Source: Chalara sp. BL73
Taxonomy: Eukaryota; Ascomycota; Leotiomycetes; Helotiales
DNA length: 64,000 nucleotides
Assembly: GCA_918026815.1 (NCBI GenBank)
Contig: CAKJVC010000075.1
Span: 1 to 64,000 of the forward strand
Direction of reading: 5' to 3'
This document shows positions 33,479 to 44,876 of the stretch, piece after piece. The notes beneath the pieces are model-generated. The model was not told the DNA's origin, made no database searches, and saw nothing but the letters and a program-made list of their open reading frames with translations. A program made the translations under genes and the position numbers. Position 1 is the first letter of the stretch. The number at the start of each line of letters is the position of its first letter.

Positions 33479-33681
33479 TGTAAGGTGCTGGAGTAGTGTG
33501 GCACAAATCAACTTATATTGAACAAAGACTAATCTCTACCCTCTCTACTACGTCCCGAGCCCCCTACTTATACCCTCCGAACCCCTGGCGGCTCCCTTCG
33601 TGCCCATACATGCCAAGTCTCAGTGCCCTTTACCGAGCCCCCTTCATTGCCCCTCAGCACGTGACATCCTGGCGCCTGACA
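33479..33681 (-). repeat. 203-bp LTR (family B, copy 1)
   Basis: Reverse complement of the LTR at 46895-47097: it runs TGTAAGGTGCTGGAG ... CTGGCGCCTGACA. Flanking 5-mers differ (GTCCG and GGCAT), so it may have recombined or its flanks have decayed. Confidence 0.8.
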
Positions 33682-33854
33682 GGCATGACATAACGACCTT
33701 CGTCGGAAAACGCGAAATAAGGTAATCAAATATGATAATTTATCAAATTGCAAATCGCAAATCGAAATTATTAAATTAATAACTTAGTGTTTTTGACTTT
33801 TCTAGCGCTTTCGACCTTTCACCGCTCTCGACCCCTCCGCCGCTCTCGACTTTT

Positions 33855-34000
33855 TGTCACGAACCGAATCCTGGGACCCGCTGGGGGCCCAGGAGAGGAG
33901 CCCCAGGACGCTCTGGCGTCCCAGGACCAATGGGGATCCCAGGGACGTGGGTCCCGGGATCAGCCAATGTCCTAAGACTTTAAGTGAGTAAAAATCAAAT
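33855..34000. repeat. Outer end of a second copy related to the Gypsy LTR
   Basis: It begins TGTCACGAACC and for about 145 bp matches the reverse complement of the GC-rich outer end of 31877-32329 (CCTGGGACC-type blocks, then GATCAGCCAATGTCCTA). After about 33990 it becomes AT-rich and homology cannot be followed. The internal part and far LTR of this copy were not identified. Confidence 0.75.
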
Positions 34001-34983
34001 ATACTAAAAGCAAAAAAAAAAAAAAAAAAAAAAGTTATTTACTATAGTTGTAGTTGTAAATAAAAAATAAATAAAAAAGTAAAAAAAAAAGCAGCTATTT
34101 TATACTTAAAGCTTCGACAGTAGTAATTTAAAATTACTAATTTGCAACTAAGCAACAACAAAAAAAAAACACAATTAAAACATATTTAAACGCGTTGTTG
34201 TAACAAAATCAAAAAAAGTAAACAGTAAATAAAGCAGTCTCGAAATACTTCGCTATTAACTAAAACAAAAAAAAATCAAAAAAACTTACACGTAACCGAG
34301 TTAATTATGTTTTACAATATTTATACAAACTTTCTTAAAACACTAATTTTAACAAAACTTAAAAACAAGTTTTTTTTTAAAAAAAAAGTAATATAACAAT
34401 CGATAGTATATAAACTTTTAACTACGTAACAAAAAACAGACTTAAAATAAAAAAAAGCTTATACGGACTTTTTTCGAATATAGCACTTATATTTTTTACA
34501 GATTTAAATATAACACAGACTTCGGAAAAATATAAAAAAAGATATAAAAAGCGCTTTTTATGTTTACAAGGTTATTTTCTTTTTATGTTTTTTATATTCT
34601 TCGTAGTAGACCTTTTAGAATGCTACTATTAGCCTAAAATACGTACTCCCACATACCTCTACTCAGCCTGTAGTGTTCTAGCGTCGTTACAGAAAATATC
34701 ATAAACTTACAGAATGCCATTCTTACCCTCACTTTATATTACACTCTGGCTTACAATATCGCGTTTAGAATTTTAAACTTCGAAATCAACTTTTACTAAA
34801 ACAACACTAACACGCTTTTGCTATGCGAAAAATAAACGCGAGTAACTTAAAGCAATACAAAATACAGTATTTCTGCAAGCTGTTTTTTAATTAATGAAAT
34901 TACAGTACGAAAAAATAAAAAGTGTGTCACAAAATAAATCTACGTAAAAAATTATTAACTAAATACGCGAGCATACTAAAAGT
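34001..34983. other. AT-rich mutated repeat sequence, no gene
   Basis: A/T-converted sequence with long A runs, probably the inside of the retroelement that begins at 33855. An LTR-like tail ending GCGTCGTTACA at 34694 resembles 9890-10024. Confidence 0.5.
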
Positions 34984-35158
34984 CAGTGTTGCATGAAAAA
35001 ATTAAGTTAATTAATTTTTTTTAAATTTAATTAAATTAAATTAAATTAAAATTAAATTAACTGGATTACTTAATTAAATTAAATTATAATTAAGTTGTAA
35101 TTTAATTATAATTTAATTATTTTAATTATTTTCTAAAATATAAACTAAATATAAATAA

Positions 35159-37906
35159 CTAATATATAAAACTAGCTTCTTCTTTTATACTAGCTTCTTT
35201 ACTAGTATTTTCTTCTTCTTTTAATATACTCCAACTTTTTAAGCACATAATACTATTAAAAGTATTTTTAAAAAGTTTATTTCTTTGTTTATTAATATTT
35301 AATTCTTTTTGAGAAAAGAATCTTTCACTAGAAGCACTAGTAGCTAATATAGCTAAATAGCGCCTAGCTATATTAGCTAATACTGGAAAATTAGACTCAT
35401 TTAATTTCCAATAAGCTAGTGGTTCTACCTATTAAAGATAATTAGTATAATATTATTTATTTATTTAATAAAAAGAATAATAACTTACTTGTTTACTTAA
35501 TCTTTTTTCTTAAAAATATAAATCAAGTTTTTCTAATATATCATTTTTACTAGCTTTTAAATATATATCGTCTTTTTCTTTATTACTATATATATTTAAA
35601 TCTTCTAGTTGAGAAGATTTACTAAAGTGATTTTCAGGAAAGCTATTATAATAGTCTGATTTTTTTCTATTAAATAGTTAATAATTTAATTAAACTTTTA
35701 ATATTAAAAGATTTACTTACGAGAAATACTTTTCTTTTAATATTCGCATTAAGTCTATTATTTGCTCTTTATTAAAGTTTAAAGCTTTTAAGCTTTCTTT
35801 TTTAATTCTAGAATCTAATAATAAACTTATATATAAAGATTTATTTCGGATAGTAAAGCTAATATATTGTTTTTTAGAATAATATTTTCGTAGCTTAGCA
35901 ATTCCTAAGTTAATTGCTTTTTCAAATATAAAATATCGCTAAAAAAATATTAGTAAAATACTTAATAATAGTTTAATTAAAAAAAACTTACTTTTAATTT
36001 TTCTTATAATCTTTCTAGCTGTGAATATATATTATATATAATAGAAATTATATAATATATAGTTGGATAAGTATCTGCTTGTAGCTTATTTGTAGCTTTA
36101 ACAAATACTTTTAATATGTTTAAAGTATATTTTAAATATAATTCTTCTTTTTTTGTAATTAATAATTTTTTATCTTTAAAAGCTTTATAATTAGAATTGT
36201 TAATAACAATACTAATAAGCTTATAAATAATAAGAAAATTATTAATTATATTATAAGTAGAAAACTACCGAGTAGCATTATTTAAAAATAAGTTAATGAA
36301 TATTTTCTAATAATAATAAAAATTAAATAATTACTTACTTAGCTGTGGCATATTATATTTTTCAATATTAGCAGCTTTAATTTGAGCTTTTAAGTCAGTT
36401 TTATTATTATAGCTATATTTAAAAGCTATTATAATAAGTCTGATTTTTTCTCAAATTGAAAATGTTTTAATATTTGTAAAATCTATTAAATTATATTAGT
36501 ATTATTAATAAAAAGTATAAATTAATAAATTAAAACTTACTTAAAAATTTATTTCTTCTTGTAATTCATCGTTTTCTATAGCTTCTATTAATATATTATT
36601 ATTTATATTATTAGATACTTTAATAATAGACTTTAATATATTTTGAACGGCTATATTAAGCACATGTGCACAACAAGCTATATTTCCTTGAAATTTAAGC
36701 GCTTCTAGTTCGTAAGCTTTTTTAAAGCTTAATAAAAAAGTATTATTAGAAAAAGCATTATTTCTAGTAATACTAAATAAAAATTATTAGTATTAATTCT
36801 TTATAATAACACTTAAAATATTATTACTTACTTTTTAATATTATACTTAATATTAAAGTCTTTTAAAGTCTTTAATAAAACTTGACACATATAAGCTCTT
36901 AAATGCTTATTTTCAAGTTTAGCTATTCGTAATAAGTAAAACTTTAGCTTAAAGCTATTACTTATATAATGTCTATTAAATAATTAATAAATTTTTTAAA
37001 TATAATTAAATAATAAGTTGTAAAAAAAAACTTACATAGTAATACTTAAATAAGCATCTTAATTAAATGCTGTCTAAGCATCTAAAGTAAAGCTAAAAAA
37101 GCCTTTATTTTTTTTATGTTTAATAAGCTTATTTTTAAAGTTATTAAAAGAGCTTAAATATAAAGATTTTAATTCTTCTGTAATTATATTCCTATTAATA
37201 ATAGAAATATCTCTATTAAATGTTAGTATTTTTTTAAAACTTATAAGTAATTTAAAAAAATATTGCTTACTCTTTACAGTATTCTAATAGTTTTTTAAAA
37301 AATATACTAAAGCATATATTAAAAGCTAAATTATTAAATAATAAAAAGTTTAAAACTTTAGTTTTAAATTCTTTATTATTAAAAGAATTGATAGCTCTTT
37401 TTTTAGCTTTATTAGTTGCAAATAAGTCGGTTATATTAGCTTGTTTAATAAGTGCTAACTCTTCGTTTGAACTAGGACTTGCTTAAGAACCTATAATATA
37501 AATAAGTTAGTATAAATTATGTTTAATTTATTAAAAATAAAAAAAATTTACTATTAAAGTTTTCTTCTATAATTTTTAAAGAAACTAGCTTATGATTCCG
37601 CTTATAGTGTATAATATAGTTACTAGTTTAATAAGAAACATTTTGTTTTAAAAATTTCTTACTATTTTTTAATAATTAGTTATTAATTTCTTTTATAATA
37701 TAATATAAAATAAAATAAAAAACTAACTTGCACTTTTTTTGAGTACATATAACAGTAACTGTTCGAGGCTTTTTTTTATCTTTTTGAAGTTCGTTTAAAG
37801 TTTTAATAAAATAGCTTTTTTTAAAAATAGTAAGTTGATTTTCAGAAAGCTGAAAATCAAAACTATTTTGTAGCTGATTTGTTTGTGCAAAAGTAATATA
37901 AGACAT
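35159..37906 (-). CDS. hAT transposase, about nine short-intron exons, apparently coding
   Basis: Start ATG 37906 (MSYITFAQTNQ). A BED-like finger is assembled over the first intron: VICTQKKC in exon 1, then HYKRNH near 37600. Later exons read PSSNEELALIKQANITDLFA, NNLAFNICFSIFFKKLLEY, the catalytic-region block ITRNNAFSNNTF with ACCAHVLNIAVQNIL (36780-36560), and the last exon 35433-35159. That last exon carries EPLAYWKLNESNFPVLANIA, ASSERFFS and FNSIMCLKSW, the hAT dimerisation domain. Donor-like GTAAGT sites near 35490, 35720, 35990, 36340, 36540, 36830 and 37040, and weaker ones near 37270 and 37550, mark introns of roughly 50-65 nt. Its AT-rich codon use is unlike nearby genes. I did not verify every junction, so integrity is likely but not proven. 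Confidence 0.75.
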
Positions 37907-37990
37907 TTTAAATGAATATATATATAGTTTATATATATAAGTGTTAAGTATAAAAGAATAAAAGTATATAGTTTTGTTATAAGTTATACT

Positions 37991-38338
37991 GTGGCGGGGA
38001 ACATGCTGAAGAGCAAGAACAGCAACAGGATCTAGCACAAAACTTATAGGCGTGATAGCGGTGGCTGTAGCATACTGGGGAGAGCACCGGTGAGCCTAAG
38101 CTCTATATAATAGATAAACGTCAATAGCTTATAGGATATAATATATAGAAAAGTAGAATCAGTTGTATTAATATAGCGTTCTAAGTGTTGTTGTTGTTAA
38201 TTGATGATTGTTTTTTCTTGTTGATCCCCAGCACTGAAAGCATCCCTTATATGCACCCTTCGATCCGAGGTCACATGACTAGCAACCACACTTCATCACG
38301 TGACAACTGCAAAGAAAAAGGAATCAATCCCCACCACA
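37991..38338. repeat. Solo LTR-like insertion, 348 bp, upstream of the hAT transposase
   Basis: The ends GTGGCGGGGA and TCCCCACCAC(A) are inverted, with ATACT repeated at 37986-37990 and 38339-38343. It is clearly GC-richer than its surroundings and holds CACATGACT and CATCACGTGAC. It sits between the right TIR and the transposase start, where the promoter should be. Confidence 0.7.
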
Positions 38339-38801
38339 ATACTTTAAAATAGTAGTAGTAGAATTTCTAATAGAAAATCAAAGTAATATATAGTTTCTTT
38401 CTTTTTTCTAGTAGATTCTATAAACTATCTGATTTCTAATAAATAATAAAAATATAATATTAGTAATCAATAGTTTATAAGCAATAGTAGCTTTTAGAAT
38501 AATCTAGTTTTATTATTATTAATTAAAGAAAATAATAGAAATAAGTAGTAATATCTAAATATTTCTGGAAAGTTCTAAAAGTATTAGTCAGCTTAGAAAA
38601 CCTAAAAGCTTATTTATTGGCCTAAGTATACTCGCTTATTTACGCAAAGCTTAGTAATATACTAGTTAGTTAATTAATTTTTTCTTAATTAAATTAAATT
38701 AAATTAAATTATAAATTAATTAACCAAAAAAAATTTAAATTAAATTAAATTATATATAAATAATTTAATTTAATTTAATCAAATGCAACACTGCTAAAAC
38801 T

Positions 38802-41033
38802 AAATAAAAAGTTAGTATTTAAAAAAACAGCTCAACTTTAAATCACCTGTTTTTTAAACGTGTATATATACAATAATATCACTTCGCTATTTGGGACTGT
38901 CAACAATCAATTAGCTGTTCGCTGCACTACTAAGTACTCTCCGTGATAGTTTTAAATGCTTAAACAGCTTAAGTTTAAGCAACCGGAAAAAGCGAAAAAG
39001 TATATAGTCGAATATATAGTCGTAATAGCACTTTTTCCGAATTAAAAAAAACTAATCTAATTGCTCGAAATCTATTTTAAATTGTATTTGCAGTATAAGT
39101 CTTTTTACGAGTTTGTAAATAAAAATCAAAAAAATCATTTTTATTTGTATAGTTGATTCCGGCTCGCATTTGCGCTTGTACAATTTCTTTGTAAAACTGT
39201 TTTAAAACTGCAAAACAATTAACGTTTAGTAATTGCAAATATTAAAACGAATAAGCTAGTATACGTAAAAAAATAATTAAGTTTTGCTTACAATATTAAT
39301 CGAATTTAGCCGTAATATAACTTTTATAGCCGTTAAGTATTAAAAGTCGATATTTTTCGACCGAACGATTTTTTGTGTATAAATTAAAAAGCTTTTTTAA
39401 TTAAATTAAATTAAGTTCGTTTGTTGTTTATTTATTTTTACTAATTTTAATTATTTAATTATTAAGTATATTATTGTATTAGTTTCGTTAATACATTTAA
39501 CTTTTAAATATAACTATTAGTAAAAAAATATACTTTGTAAATTGAACTAATTTAACAATTATAACTTATTTTCGATTTTTAAATTAAATTGAAATTAGTC
39601 GAAGTTTGTTTGCAACTGTAACAACTTTAATTATAAATATAACTTTTATTTGAAATTTAATTTCGTTAAAGTTATATATATTAGAATTAACAATTTTATA
39701 CTTAGCAATTGTGTTTTGTACAAATTAAAACTAGTTTTGAATAACTTTAAAATTTTCGTATTTAGCTTTTTAATAATTATATTTTCGATTATACTGCGTT
39801 TTAATTTTTACGTGTCGATTTATAAACCGGTATATTTAATTTTTTTTTTAATTGCGGTTTTACAAATAACGCGTTTATAACATAGTTTATAAGCAATAAC
39901 TTAGCCGTTTTTTAAATTAGCTTTTGTATAGCTAGTATTTTACGCGTATTTATATTAATAATTTATTGTATAAAGGTCGATTTTTCGGTTTCGGTCAGTT
40001 TGCGTTAAATAAACGTAAAATCAAATCGAGCAAAAACTTTTTTGCGTCGGCGCTTTAAAGTTGTTTGCGAAGCATCGAATACGCGTACAACAGTTCGTAC
40101 ACTTCGAATCTGGCTTTTTCGATAAGCTTAAAGTGCTAAAGCAATACGCTCTTTTTTATTCTTTATATTAAAAATTGGTTATTGAGCAATATCGAGTTCA
40201 AGGTTGAAAATGTGGTGGGGTGGCAGGGATACGGGCCATTTAGTGATAAGGGCCACTTAGTGGTGGAATACGTTAATCATTAATTATGATTAATCAGACC
40301 TGATTAATTGATTAATAATCAAAGCTTTGATTATTTTGTCAGCACACTGCTGTTGCTACAGCAGTATTTTTTCGTTAATTAAAATCGCGTTCAACTATTA
40401 CTTTTTAAGTACGCAGTACTTTTCAATAAAATCTTTAATTTTTTTCTAGTTTTATTTACTCGCGCAGCGAGTATACTATTTCAGATTTTTTTTTATCGAA
40501 TACTTTAACTTTTTTTACACGTTGAGTTTTTTTAGAGCGTTTGCCGCGCTTTTGCGAATCTCCGATAAAAAAGCGAAAACTTTGCTTACGCTCTAAAAGT
40601 ATTCTCTTTGCCCGGTACAGTTATTGCTGCTTAGGCTATTAACAGCGTAGAATTAATAACGAGCTTGCTTGCAAAGCAAAAGACCGAACAGTCGGATGGT
40701 TTTTGTACCCATTTCGCTGGCAGAATCCTTTGTTCTGAAAAAGCCACGTCAGCCACCCCCTCGCGACACGTTCAGCGGCAACAAGGAAGTATCGACAGCG
40801 ACCTTAATCAGCTCCAGCTGGTGGCTTTGTTTTACCTCAGGTATCTTCCTCTCTGAGGATTTTAACTCTTGAGATGGGGAAAGTCCCGAGCCGTAACTAT
40901 GTGTAACCAAATCATGTGATAGTTATACGCACGTGATTAGTAATTTAGCCTGAAATCCATTGGGCCATCAGTGACTTCTTAGGCATCACTCATTTTCTTT
41001 GCTCTCTTCATTCTTCTCTCTTAGCCTCACATC
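38802..41033. other. AT-rich repeat desert and upstream region of the second HET gene
   Basis: 38802-40640 is A/T-converted repeat without readable domains. Composition becomes normal from about 40660. A short stretch there (40669-40872) is open in two frames, but I recognise no family. The 50 bases before ATG 41034 are pyrimidine-rich, as common before fungal start codons. Confidence 0.45.
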
Positions 41034-43754
41034 ATGGATAATTCAAGAGACGCATTCGCCTTCTCTCCTGAAAGCTTGAGCAATAGTCTCCAAACCGAAG
41101 TTCAAATGGACCTACAACGTGCAGCCCTGGAGGAGTGGGAGCGGAATTGGGCGCCAGAAGCGCGAGAGCCTAAGTGTGTACATTTTAGTGGATTGCTTCC
41201 CTCTGCTAACCTCTACTTTAGTTCTCAAATGAAAGACGACACCAATATCCCACTGCTCTGCTTTGCGTCCAAGGAAGAAGAGAAAATGAGTCAAGACCTC
41301 TTTCCATGGCGCTGGGAAACCAAGTCATCCTGGTGTCCGCCAATCGAGACTATCAGCATGCATGAGAAGCTTCAGCGCACTGTAACCGGTCTCAAAAAGC
41401 AATTAGAGCAGATACAAAAGTATAGGATCAAGCGAGACAACATCACTGATTGGGCATCGAATCTGCGTTTTCTCACTGGACCGACACCCAATGTAGGGCT
41501 TGATAAGACTATGAATCCAATGCCTACCAAGCAGATGTGTACTTGTACTTGCTTCTCCTGGGAGGAAAGAGCCGAGCGCGGCAAAGAGATTCTGCCAGCA
41601 TGTTGTTCGTGCGCTAGTGCAGCATCTCCTTTCCTTCTGGACTCCAAAGAATTCCGCTTGATACAGGAGACACCCAACTGTCATCACTACATTGCGGTTT
41701 CGTACCGATGGTGGACTAACAATGCCGATTCGGCAGTAGTGGAAGGAGCACAAGACTCTGAAGGCCAGAAGGCCGCAGACCACTTATCCACTGTCATCGA
41801 TCGCGCAGTCAAGTTCTCCCTGCATCATGGCTATCAGCTAATTTGGATAGACCAGAAGTGTATCATGCAAGATGATATAGCAGATAAAACGATAGGCGTC
41901 CAGGCCATGGATCTTGTTTACGAGAACGCGTCTCTATGCTTGGCAGTACTCAAATGCGAGATCACTTCCCAGGAGCAAATAGGCGCCTTAGCGAAGGCTA
42001 TGGACGTCAGTCTTCACCCAGTCCTAAACGAGGAAGAGTGGCGCAAATGGATAGAGTATCTTGACCACAAGGAGCTTACCGCAATGGCCGAGGTTATTAA
42101 AATGATCACTGAGGACGATTATTTCAGCAGGGCCTGGATAGCTCAGGAGAATACAGCCGCGAACGCCACAATTCTGCTCTTGAGGTGCGATTCCACTTTG
42201 ATACGTCCGGACGCTATGGGCAGTCTCAACGGAGAAATCCAACTGCCCCTGTGTGAGTTCCGGGTCGCGTGTGCTAAGTTAGCTACCGCTTTTCAAGACA
42301 CCATTGAAAAGGCAGTATGGTATTATGAACGAGCGGCAGCACGATATGGTGAAGATGGCCGGTTCGATAATAGGCGGAGATCTTTCAGGCATGACAGGCA
42401 TTTCCGAAGACCATCTCCCATTGAGCAATTCAAAGCGAGTATAGAGCCAGACCAACAGTGGCAGATATACTTCCAGAGCTTTCTGAGCAAAAGCCGGGGC
42501 AGCCGCGTGGCACGAAGACATCAAGGACGATATCATTGTTCCGCAGCTGAAGCCGTTGAGTTTCTTTCAACAAAGCATAGCTATGAGATTGCTGATCGTC
42601 TTGCAATAATTGCCAATCTCTGCAATTATGAGGTCCGTTTGGACGCCCAGAAGCTTAAGGAGCTGGGATACGATCTCGCTGTATCTGTGTTCTGCTTGGC
42701 ACTATTGAATGGAGACCTGTCGTTGGCGAGGCTGCCAGACGGAATAGAGTACAAGGACCTTGGTGTTGAGCAGGTCTCATGGGATCATATCACGCTCCAG
42801 ATTAGCCACGGGCAGGATGTTCTTCACCGGACCGTTGATATGGAGATTGGCCCACCATCATTCTCATGGGCTCCCCGTCTGGCGGAAGGCTTCACGGAAC
42901 GGCCACGCATACGTAAAGACAATAAGCGTTACGCTCTTGAATTTCTTGATTCAAACCCTAGGCTCCACATATATGGGTGGTTGTGGCACCACTATGAGAC
43001 CCTCGATTTTTCCTATTTTGCTAATATCTTTAAGAAAAGATTATCAAACAACCCAGGCGACACCAAAAACAGTTCCAGCCTTGAAGAAAAATGGGGGATG
43101 ACTACCGCCAACCAATTAGACTGTTTTTGGGATCTCATTCAAGAACTTCGAAATCGACAATTGAGTTCTGTTGCCGAGGCCTTATGGATTTCACTATTAA
43201 TGTTCAACAAAAATGTGGAGCACATATTAGGCATCGCGGTACAAGACACCTCACCGAGTTCCCTAGATCCTAGAGATGATGACAAATTACGGCTTACCAT
43301 CTATGATATATCATTGGAAAATTTCAAAGACCTCTTGCCCCTGGGACCCGAGTCAACACAAGATGTCGTCATCCCTTATTATTGGATGGTACAGAATATA
43401 ATTGCAGGCGATGCAATCAATCTCTGGAAACTCGATGACAGGCATCTAAGCGATTCTGACGACATAGCACGATCTACATCAGGACCACAACACGCCTTCT
43501 TCAACGATTACAACTCGAAGTCTCTCTTTACTCCATTCACACAGAGCGCTGCACCTAAAATTCCGCCCATGGCCCTCATGGATGAGCAACGACTAATCTC
43601 CTGGCCCGTGAGTGTGACTGATTGTTCGGATGATAGATTTGGAGTTTGCATAAAGGTGGATCGTGTTGGCTTTGATAAAGGTAGTCCGTTTAATCCAGTC
43701 GTTGGATTTTGGAACGTTAACAGGATTCCCACTAGACCCTACATACTCCTGTAG
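41034..43754 (+). CDS. HET-like domain protein, 906 residues, intact
   Basis: A single open reading without intron. A Cys-rich segment (CTCTCFSWEERAERGKE, then ACCSCAS, about residues 164-190) precedes the domain. The HET core is HHYIAVSYRWW (about 219), YQLIWIDQKCIMQDD (about 267), a stretch with VQAMDLVYENASLCLAVL, and YFSRAWIAQENTAANA (about 360). These correspond to the SY-W, IDQ-CI and R-W-QE motifs. The remaining 500 residues show no domain I can name. The start is ATG 41034, in a TCATGG context after a pyrimidine tract. It belongs to the divergent fungal HET class and differs clearly from the HET gene at 18870. The role in non-self recognition is inferred from the family. Confidence 0.88.
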   Translation: MDNSRDAFAFSPESLSNSLQTEVQMDLQRAALEEWERNWAPEAREPKCVHFSGLLPSANLYFSSQMKDDTNIPLLCFASKEEEKMSQDLFPWRWETKSSWCPPIETISMHEKLQRTVTGLKKQLEQIQKYRIKRDNITDWASNLRFLTGPTPNVGLDKTMNPMPTKQMCTCTCFSWEERAERGKEILPACCSCASAASPFLLDSKEFRLIQETPNCHHYIAVSYRWWTNNADSAVVEGAQDSEGQKAADHLSTVIDRAVKFSLHHGYQLIWIDQKCIMQDDIADKTIGVQAMDLVYENASLCLAVLKCEITSQEQIGALAKAMDVSLHPVLNEEEWRKWIEYLDHKELTAMAEVIKMITEDDYFSRAWIAQENTAANATILLLRCDSTLIRPDAMGSLNGEIQLPLCEFRVACAKLATAFQDTIEKAVWYYERAAARYGEDGRFDNRRRSFRHDRHFRRPSPIEQFKASIEPDQQWQIYFQSFLSKSRGSRVARRHQGRYHCSAAEAVEFLSTKHSYEIADRLAIIANLCNYEVRLDAQKLKELGYDLAVSVFCLALLNGDLSLARLPDGIEYKDLGVEQVSWDHITLQISHGQDVLHRTVDMEIGPPSFSWAPRLAEGFTERPRIRKDNKRYALEFLDSNPRLHIYGWLWHHYETLDFSYFANIFKKRLSNNPGDTKNSSSLEEKWGMTTANQLDCFWDLIQELRNRQLSSVAEALWISLLMFNKNVEHILGIAVQDTSPSSLDPRDDDKLRLTIYDISLENFKDLLPLGPESTQDVVIPYYWMVQNIIAGDAINLWKLDDRHLSDSDDIARSTSGPQHAFFNDYNSKSLFTPFTQSAAPKIPPMALMDEQRLISWPVSVTDCSDDRFGVCIKVDRVGFDKGSPFNPVVGFWNVNRIPTRPYILL

Positions 43755-44051
43755 AGTTACTCATCAACACATTATCTCACGGATACATTCCGTTTAAGCA
43801 ACTTGTTTTTCCTTCCTTACTAACCTATAAATAAAGGAAAATATTATATTCTATTAAAATATGTTATGTGGCTCTCCAGGTTAGGGTTAGGCGAGCTCCC
43901 CTCGCTTTTTCCCCCACCAAAATTCTTTTCGCGTTTTTTATGCTTTTTTTTTCAAAACCATTTCAAGTTTTTTCTTTTTATTGTTTTAGTTTTAGCACAT
44001 TTTGTAATAACGTTATTTTATGGTTTATTTGATAATATTTGTTCAGCCAAT
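43755..44051. other. Downstream region of the second HET gene
   Basis: No gene. It shifts from normal to T-rich composition. A pair of TTAGGG units near 43879 is noted among the rejected observations. Confidence 0.4.
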
Positions 44052-44697
44052 TGTCACGAACTGAACCCTGAAGCACTTACTATATTAATGGTATAGTGTT
44101 CCAGGACAACGCTTGTCCTAGAACAAATAGGCCAGCACGGTTAAAAAAATTAGGACAAGTATACTAGCACAAATATACTAGCACAACCAAACAACTAGCA
44201 TAGTTAGTTATAAAGTATTATATACAATAGTGAGCAGGATCCAGGTTTAAAACCAGTGTCAGATGCCAGGGTTAATAAGCTTTACCACAGCACTAAGTGG
44301 GCCAAAAAGGTACAATATCCGACGTCGTCTAGCAGAATGCTTATCCTACTACATATACCAGTTCGGAACCTGACAACCAGTTACGTAATAAAATCTAAAA
44401 AAGTTTTAAAAGTTTATCTAAACTTTTAAAACTTTATAAAACTTTATTTTAATTATAAGGATACTATCACATAGGATATAAAATAAGCTTTGGAATAGTC
44501 AAACTGAAGCTTTATTGTACTTTTATTCTAACACAATACGCCTAATAATTATAAGCTCTGAGGTTTTACTTTTAGTGTTTACTGGCAAGTTTAAATAACT
44601 AATACTTTAGTAAAAGCCTACTTTTTATATTGTGCTGGCTTTTATGTAATACACTTTTCAGATACAATTAATCTTTGTTTTTTCTGTATTTGTTTGT
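44052..44697. repeat. LTR-like mutated repeat related to the Gypsy LTR family
   Basis: It begins TGTCACGAACTGAACCCTG, close to the start at 33855. Near 44390 it contains ACGTAATAAAATCTAAAAAA, which matches the reverse complement of the middle of the 31877-32329 LTR. A related, longer LTR or a nested derivative is likely. The right end is not resolved. Confidence 0.5.
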
Positions 44698-44871
44698 TGT
44701 CATGTCGCATGCCCCCAAGCACACGTGATCCATATTAGGCGAGCTCCCCGAGCTCCTCGTGTATATATAGCCTGCTCTCCTTGAGCTCCCTCTTCCTTCC
44801 TTAGCTATAGATTCTCGTATAGCACCACCGTTGCCCTCTGTATCTGTAGATCCACAGCGCGTGCCGTGACA
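44698..44871 (+). repeat. 174-bp solo LTR (family A, copy 2)
   Basis: It starts TGTCATG and ends CCGTGACA, with TTTGT at 44693-44697 and 44872-44876. It is nearly identical to 24038-24211. It sits in an A/T-converted region without being converted itself. Confidence 0.88.
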
Positions 44872-44876
44872 TTTGT

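Larger units (their letters stand above)
34984..38793 (-). mobile_element. hAT DNA transposon, AT-rich, with a multi-intron transposase
   Basis: The inverted ends CAGTGTTGCAT (left) and ATGCAACACTG (right) are flanked by near-identical 8-mers CTAAAAGT (34976-34983) and CTAAAACT (38794-38801). Length is 3810 bp including a 348-bp GC-richer insertion. Both subterminal regions are long arrays of TTAAAT/ATTTAA. The transposase lies on the minus strand. Confidence 0.88.

Noticed and set aside
40665..40872. Two overlapping open readings of 63 and 67 codons in GC-normal sequence beside the AT-rich block
   Set aside because: No recognisable motif, no good start or splice context; may be part of an unidentified repeat.
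43879..43890. TTAGGGTTAGG, the fungal telomere unit, inside the window
   Set aside because: Only about two units, no array and genes on both sides; chance occurrence is likely, so no interstitial telomere is claimed.
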